Positions 44,063 to 46,104 of a stretch of DNA of 46,104 nt are shown here, one piece after another. The stretch comes from Candidatus Poribacteria bacterium (GTDB lineage: Bacteria > Poribacteria > WGA-4E > WGA-3G). Where the stretch lies: contig JAJEEK010000105.1 of the NCBI GenBank assembly GCA_022821065.1, forward strand, positions 1-46,104, written 5' to 3'. The notes under the pieces were generated by a model. That model searched no databases and was not told where the DNA came from. It saw only the letters and a list, made by a program, of their open reading frames with translations. The position numbers and the translations under genes were made by a program. Position 1 is the stretch's first letter. The number at the start of each line of letters is the position of its first letter.

Positions 44063-45853
44063 ATGGCAGTTCACATACGACACTACGACAACATACCCAG
44101 TTACTGGGAACCCGTTTTAGAACGTTTAAAGCGATTTGAAGCACTCACGCAGCAGATTAATAAAAGAAAAAAGGAACAACAAAGTACTTCAAGCGAGACA
44201 CTCAAAACGTTCTATACACATCACAATGCGTTACTGGCGGACACGCGTTCTCATTTGCGACACGTGCCCTCCGACTGTGATGAAGCGACTTTAGATATCG
44301 CGTTTGTTGAGGCTGTTTGGTTGGCACTTGAACACTATCCGGCTCTGGTGCATCATCCAGAAATAGAAAATTTAGATACCGCCGGTTCTAAAATCTTTAC
44401 ACTCTTTATTCCTGATGCGCCGGCATCTTTGGAGCTACGCGAGAAACTTAAAAGTGCGCTCCAACGCGCCTTCAATCTGGATTCGGAAACAGTGGATAGA
44501 CTTAACCGGGACCTGTCTATGCGCGCCCGTCCACTCAAGCATCGGCATCAAATTATGAAGAGTTTAGAGACACGCTTCAACTTGGTGTCCGATAACCCGA
44601 AACTGGATGCAGATATTTTACGAGTCTTTCAGGCTTTGTATCCGGGTACCCCGTTTGAAGCGGGTGAGGTAAAATTGGTGAAAACATCCTCCGCGCTCTA
44701 TTTTTGCCTACCAACTGAACCGATAGAAAAACCACACGAATTGAAACAAAATGAGGAAGATGAGGAAAACGACACGTCAGAAGCTTCCAAAGCCGATTAC
44801 GAAAAATTTCTCCGAAAAATTTGGGAGGTCGAACCTTTTGCACATTTCCCTGTGTTTGGAACTTTTAATGCAAAAGATTTAGACCTAACCTTGCGTCAGG
44901 AGATTGTTGCTGACACCGAGCTCCCTCTGGAATTAATCACGTCAACACTGACACGGATGATAGGCGTGCTTCCTTTAGCAGAACTTGACAAATATCTAAT
45001 CCACGATACTTGGGGCCATCAGTGGCAGGAAAGTCTACTCGATTTTGAAGTGCCTTACACGGCATTGACATTATTCCAACGCCCACTCTCTTTAACGGAA
45101 ACGGCATCCGTTTTCGGGAAACAGACTTCGTTCTCCGACACATTTGTCAAAACGGAAAGCGGAACAATAGAACTTGATTCTGTCAAGCTGCAGCAATTTA
45201 TTGATGCGGAATTATACGAGCGCGAAATCATAGCTTTTACACCTATTCTTGCAGAACTGTTGGCAGATGTGGTAGAATACAAGTTCTTAGAGCTCTATCC
45301 TGAACAAGAATATCTACTGCCGAGCTCCTCTTTACTCAAAGCGTTTCCGAGTAAATTGGACCTGACACTTGCAGATCTACGGACTTGCTTTGTACACGCC
45401 GCCGAAGTCTTCCAAAACTGGGTTACCTCTGCGTCAACACAACAAGACTTACATGCGGAAATCTGCGAGAAACTTGATATTCCAAACGATGCATCGAAAC
45501 ACGGGGAAGTTTCGCAAATTCTCAGTAGCGCGGTTGAACTTTGTGAGGCGCAGCTGCACACGTTTTACCAACCAGAATGGTCTTGGGAACAAACTGAAGA
45601 GGGATACTTGAAACTGAACGCGTTTAGTTTCGCGGGACTGAACTTTTTACGAATCCACACTGCACTTATCCAAACGTACAAAGCTCTATCAAAGATTGAG
45701 ACACCGTATGGTTTCAAAGATATTCTGGTATTGTCAATGGGTACGTTCTTTGAAAGAAATCCGCAGCAGAATATTTGGCAGCTTGACAGTTTCTTAACAG
45801 AAGCGTTTCTTCCACGCTGGGAAAAGTTGGCTACAGTGACTCAAAGTCCATAA
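44063..45853 (+). CDS. Large soluble protein of unknown function
   Basis: The product has 596 residues without signal peptide or membrane helix, so it is probably cytoplasmic. It is mostly helical. Noticeable stretches are YLIHDTWGHQWQESLLDFEV near the middle, an acidic low-complexity patch (QNEEDEENDTSEASKADYEK, about residues 230-250) and AFVEAVWLALEHYPALVHH near the start. No family was recognised. It follows the membrane coiled-coil gene by 12 bp, so it is the last visible member of the SBP-OmpA/VWA cluster and may be its cytoplasmic partner. Confidence 0.8.
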   Translation: MAVHIRHYDNIPSYWEPVLERLKRFEALTQQINKRKKEQQSTSSETLKTFYTHHNALLADTRSHLRHVPSDCDEATLDIAFVEAVWLALEHYPALVHHPEIENLDTAGSKIFTLFIPDAPASLELREKLKSALQRAFNLDSETVDRLNRDLSMRARPLKHRHQIMKSLETRFNLVSDNPKLDADILRVFQALYPGTPFEAGEVKLVKTSSALYFCLPTEPIEKPHELKQNEEDEENDTSEASKADYEKFLRKIWEVEPFAHFPVFGTFNAKDLDLTLRQEIVADTELPLELITSTLTRMIGVLPLAELDKYLIHDTWGHQWQESLLDFEVPYTALTLFQRPLSLTETASVFGKQTSFSDTFVKTESGTIELDSVKLQQFIDAELYEREIIAFTPILAELLADVVEYKFLELYPEQEYLLPSSSLLKAFPSKLDLTLADLRTCFVHAAEVFQNWVTSASTQQDLHAEICEKLDIPNDASKHGEVSQILSSAVELCEAQLHTFYQPEWSWEQTEEGYLKLNAFSFAGLNFLRIHTALIQTYKALSKIETPYGFKDILVLSMGTFFERNPQQNIWQLDSFLTEAFLPRWEKLATVTQSP

Positions 45854-45988
45854 CTATTCACTCCTTAATTCCTCGCGTCTTGAATTGTTGGCATCATATT
45901 TAACAAATCTTCATTGGAAAATCTGGCAACTACATAAGAATCGGATGCCCAAGATATGTCTGCCAGGGTCATTCAATTGTAGGGTTTC

Positions 45989-46104
45989 TCATTTTATGAT
46001 GTTAACTGCGAGTTTAGGTTTCGCTGCGAAATATTGGAGTGCGTCCGTGATTTTTGTATGTCCAGTAAAACGTAAAACAGAGAGTGCTGTGTTTCGCATC
46101 GCCG
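45989..46104 (-). pseudogene. Possible 3' end of a WD40-type gene running in from the right edge
   Basis: On the minus strand a frame open from the window edge ends at TGA (45991-45989). It reads MRNTALSVLRFTGHTKITDA and then LQYFAAKPKLAVNIIK. The FTGHTK stretch resembles the start of a WD40 blade, but the expected SPDG and WD marks are missing. It may be a degenerate or truncated gene end, or chance. The rest of the gap after 45853 shows nothing. Confidence 0.25.

Overview
The window looks like chromosome from an uncultivated bacterium of the Candidatus Poribacteria type. This is an inference from gene content: very many Asp-box/YCF48 beta-propeller proteins, WD40 repeats, a sulfatase next to an enolase-superfamily dehydratase, a Tat-dependent DUF4159 protein, ECF sigma factors with C-terminal extensions, and remnants of a FlgD/Por-type C-terminal sorting tail. 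No rRNA, tRNA, CRISPR array or phage module was recognised.

Layout. 0-3.8 kb (minus strand): two tandem glycosyltransferases, each with an N-terminal domain resembling the PqqD/RRE-like domain of radical-SAM peptide maturases, and the start of a third gene at the left edge. 4.4-8.9 kb (plus): an ECF sigma factor fused through one membrane segment to a beta-propeller, a small winged-helix/coiled-coil protein, a second ECF sigma factor and a broken GspC-like piece. 9.4-15.4 kb: a YceI-like protein, a polytopic membrane protein and a 1373-residue YCF48/Asp-box lipoprotein. 15.5-19.3 kb: an m5C methyltransferase with a strong promoter and almost no leader, a membrane-anchored VWA protein and a SNF2 helicase with a SWIM zinc finger. 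19.3-22.2 kb: a decayed stretch with a sulfatase fragment, a sorting-tail remnant, small ORFs and a truncated sigma-54-activator ATPase piece coupled to a lipoprotein gene.

22.5-26.3 kb: sulfatase, mandelate racemase/galactonate dehydratase-like enzyme and diaminopimelate decarboxylase (lysA). 26.3-30 kb: an AT-rich, repeat-bearing gap, a WD40 protein, two membrane-anchored proteins of unknown function, an orphan sorting tail and a textbook terminator. 30-32.7 kb: an alpha/beta hydrolase (minus strand) and adenylosuccinate lyase (purB). 32.8-35.9 kb: two paralogous ABC-2 permeases with no ATPase in view. 36-45.9 kb: a NAGPA-type phosphodiester glycosidase, a Tat DUF4159 protein, then a collinear envelope cluster made of two solute-binding-protein/OmpA fusions flanking a VWA protein, a membrane coiled-coil protein and a large unknown.

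Cross-cutting signals. A dispersed intergenic element built from 7-bp repeats (C/T-A/G-GTT-N-N) in inverted arrays occurs five times, mostly between 32.7 and 43.3 kb, and one copy encodes the last codons of purB. Two genes have a reading-frame question at a poly-A run. Coding boundaries were chosen from ribosome-binding sites where these were visible; all functional calls rest on motif reading, not on database searches.
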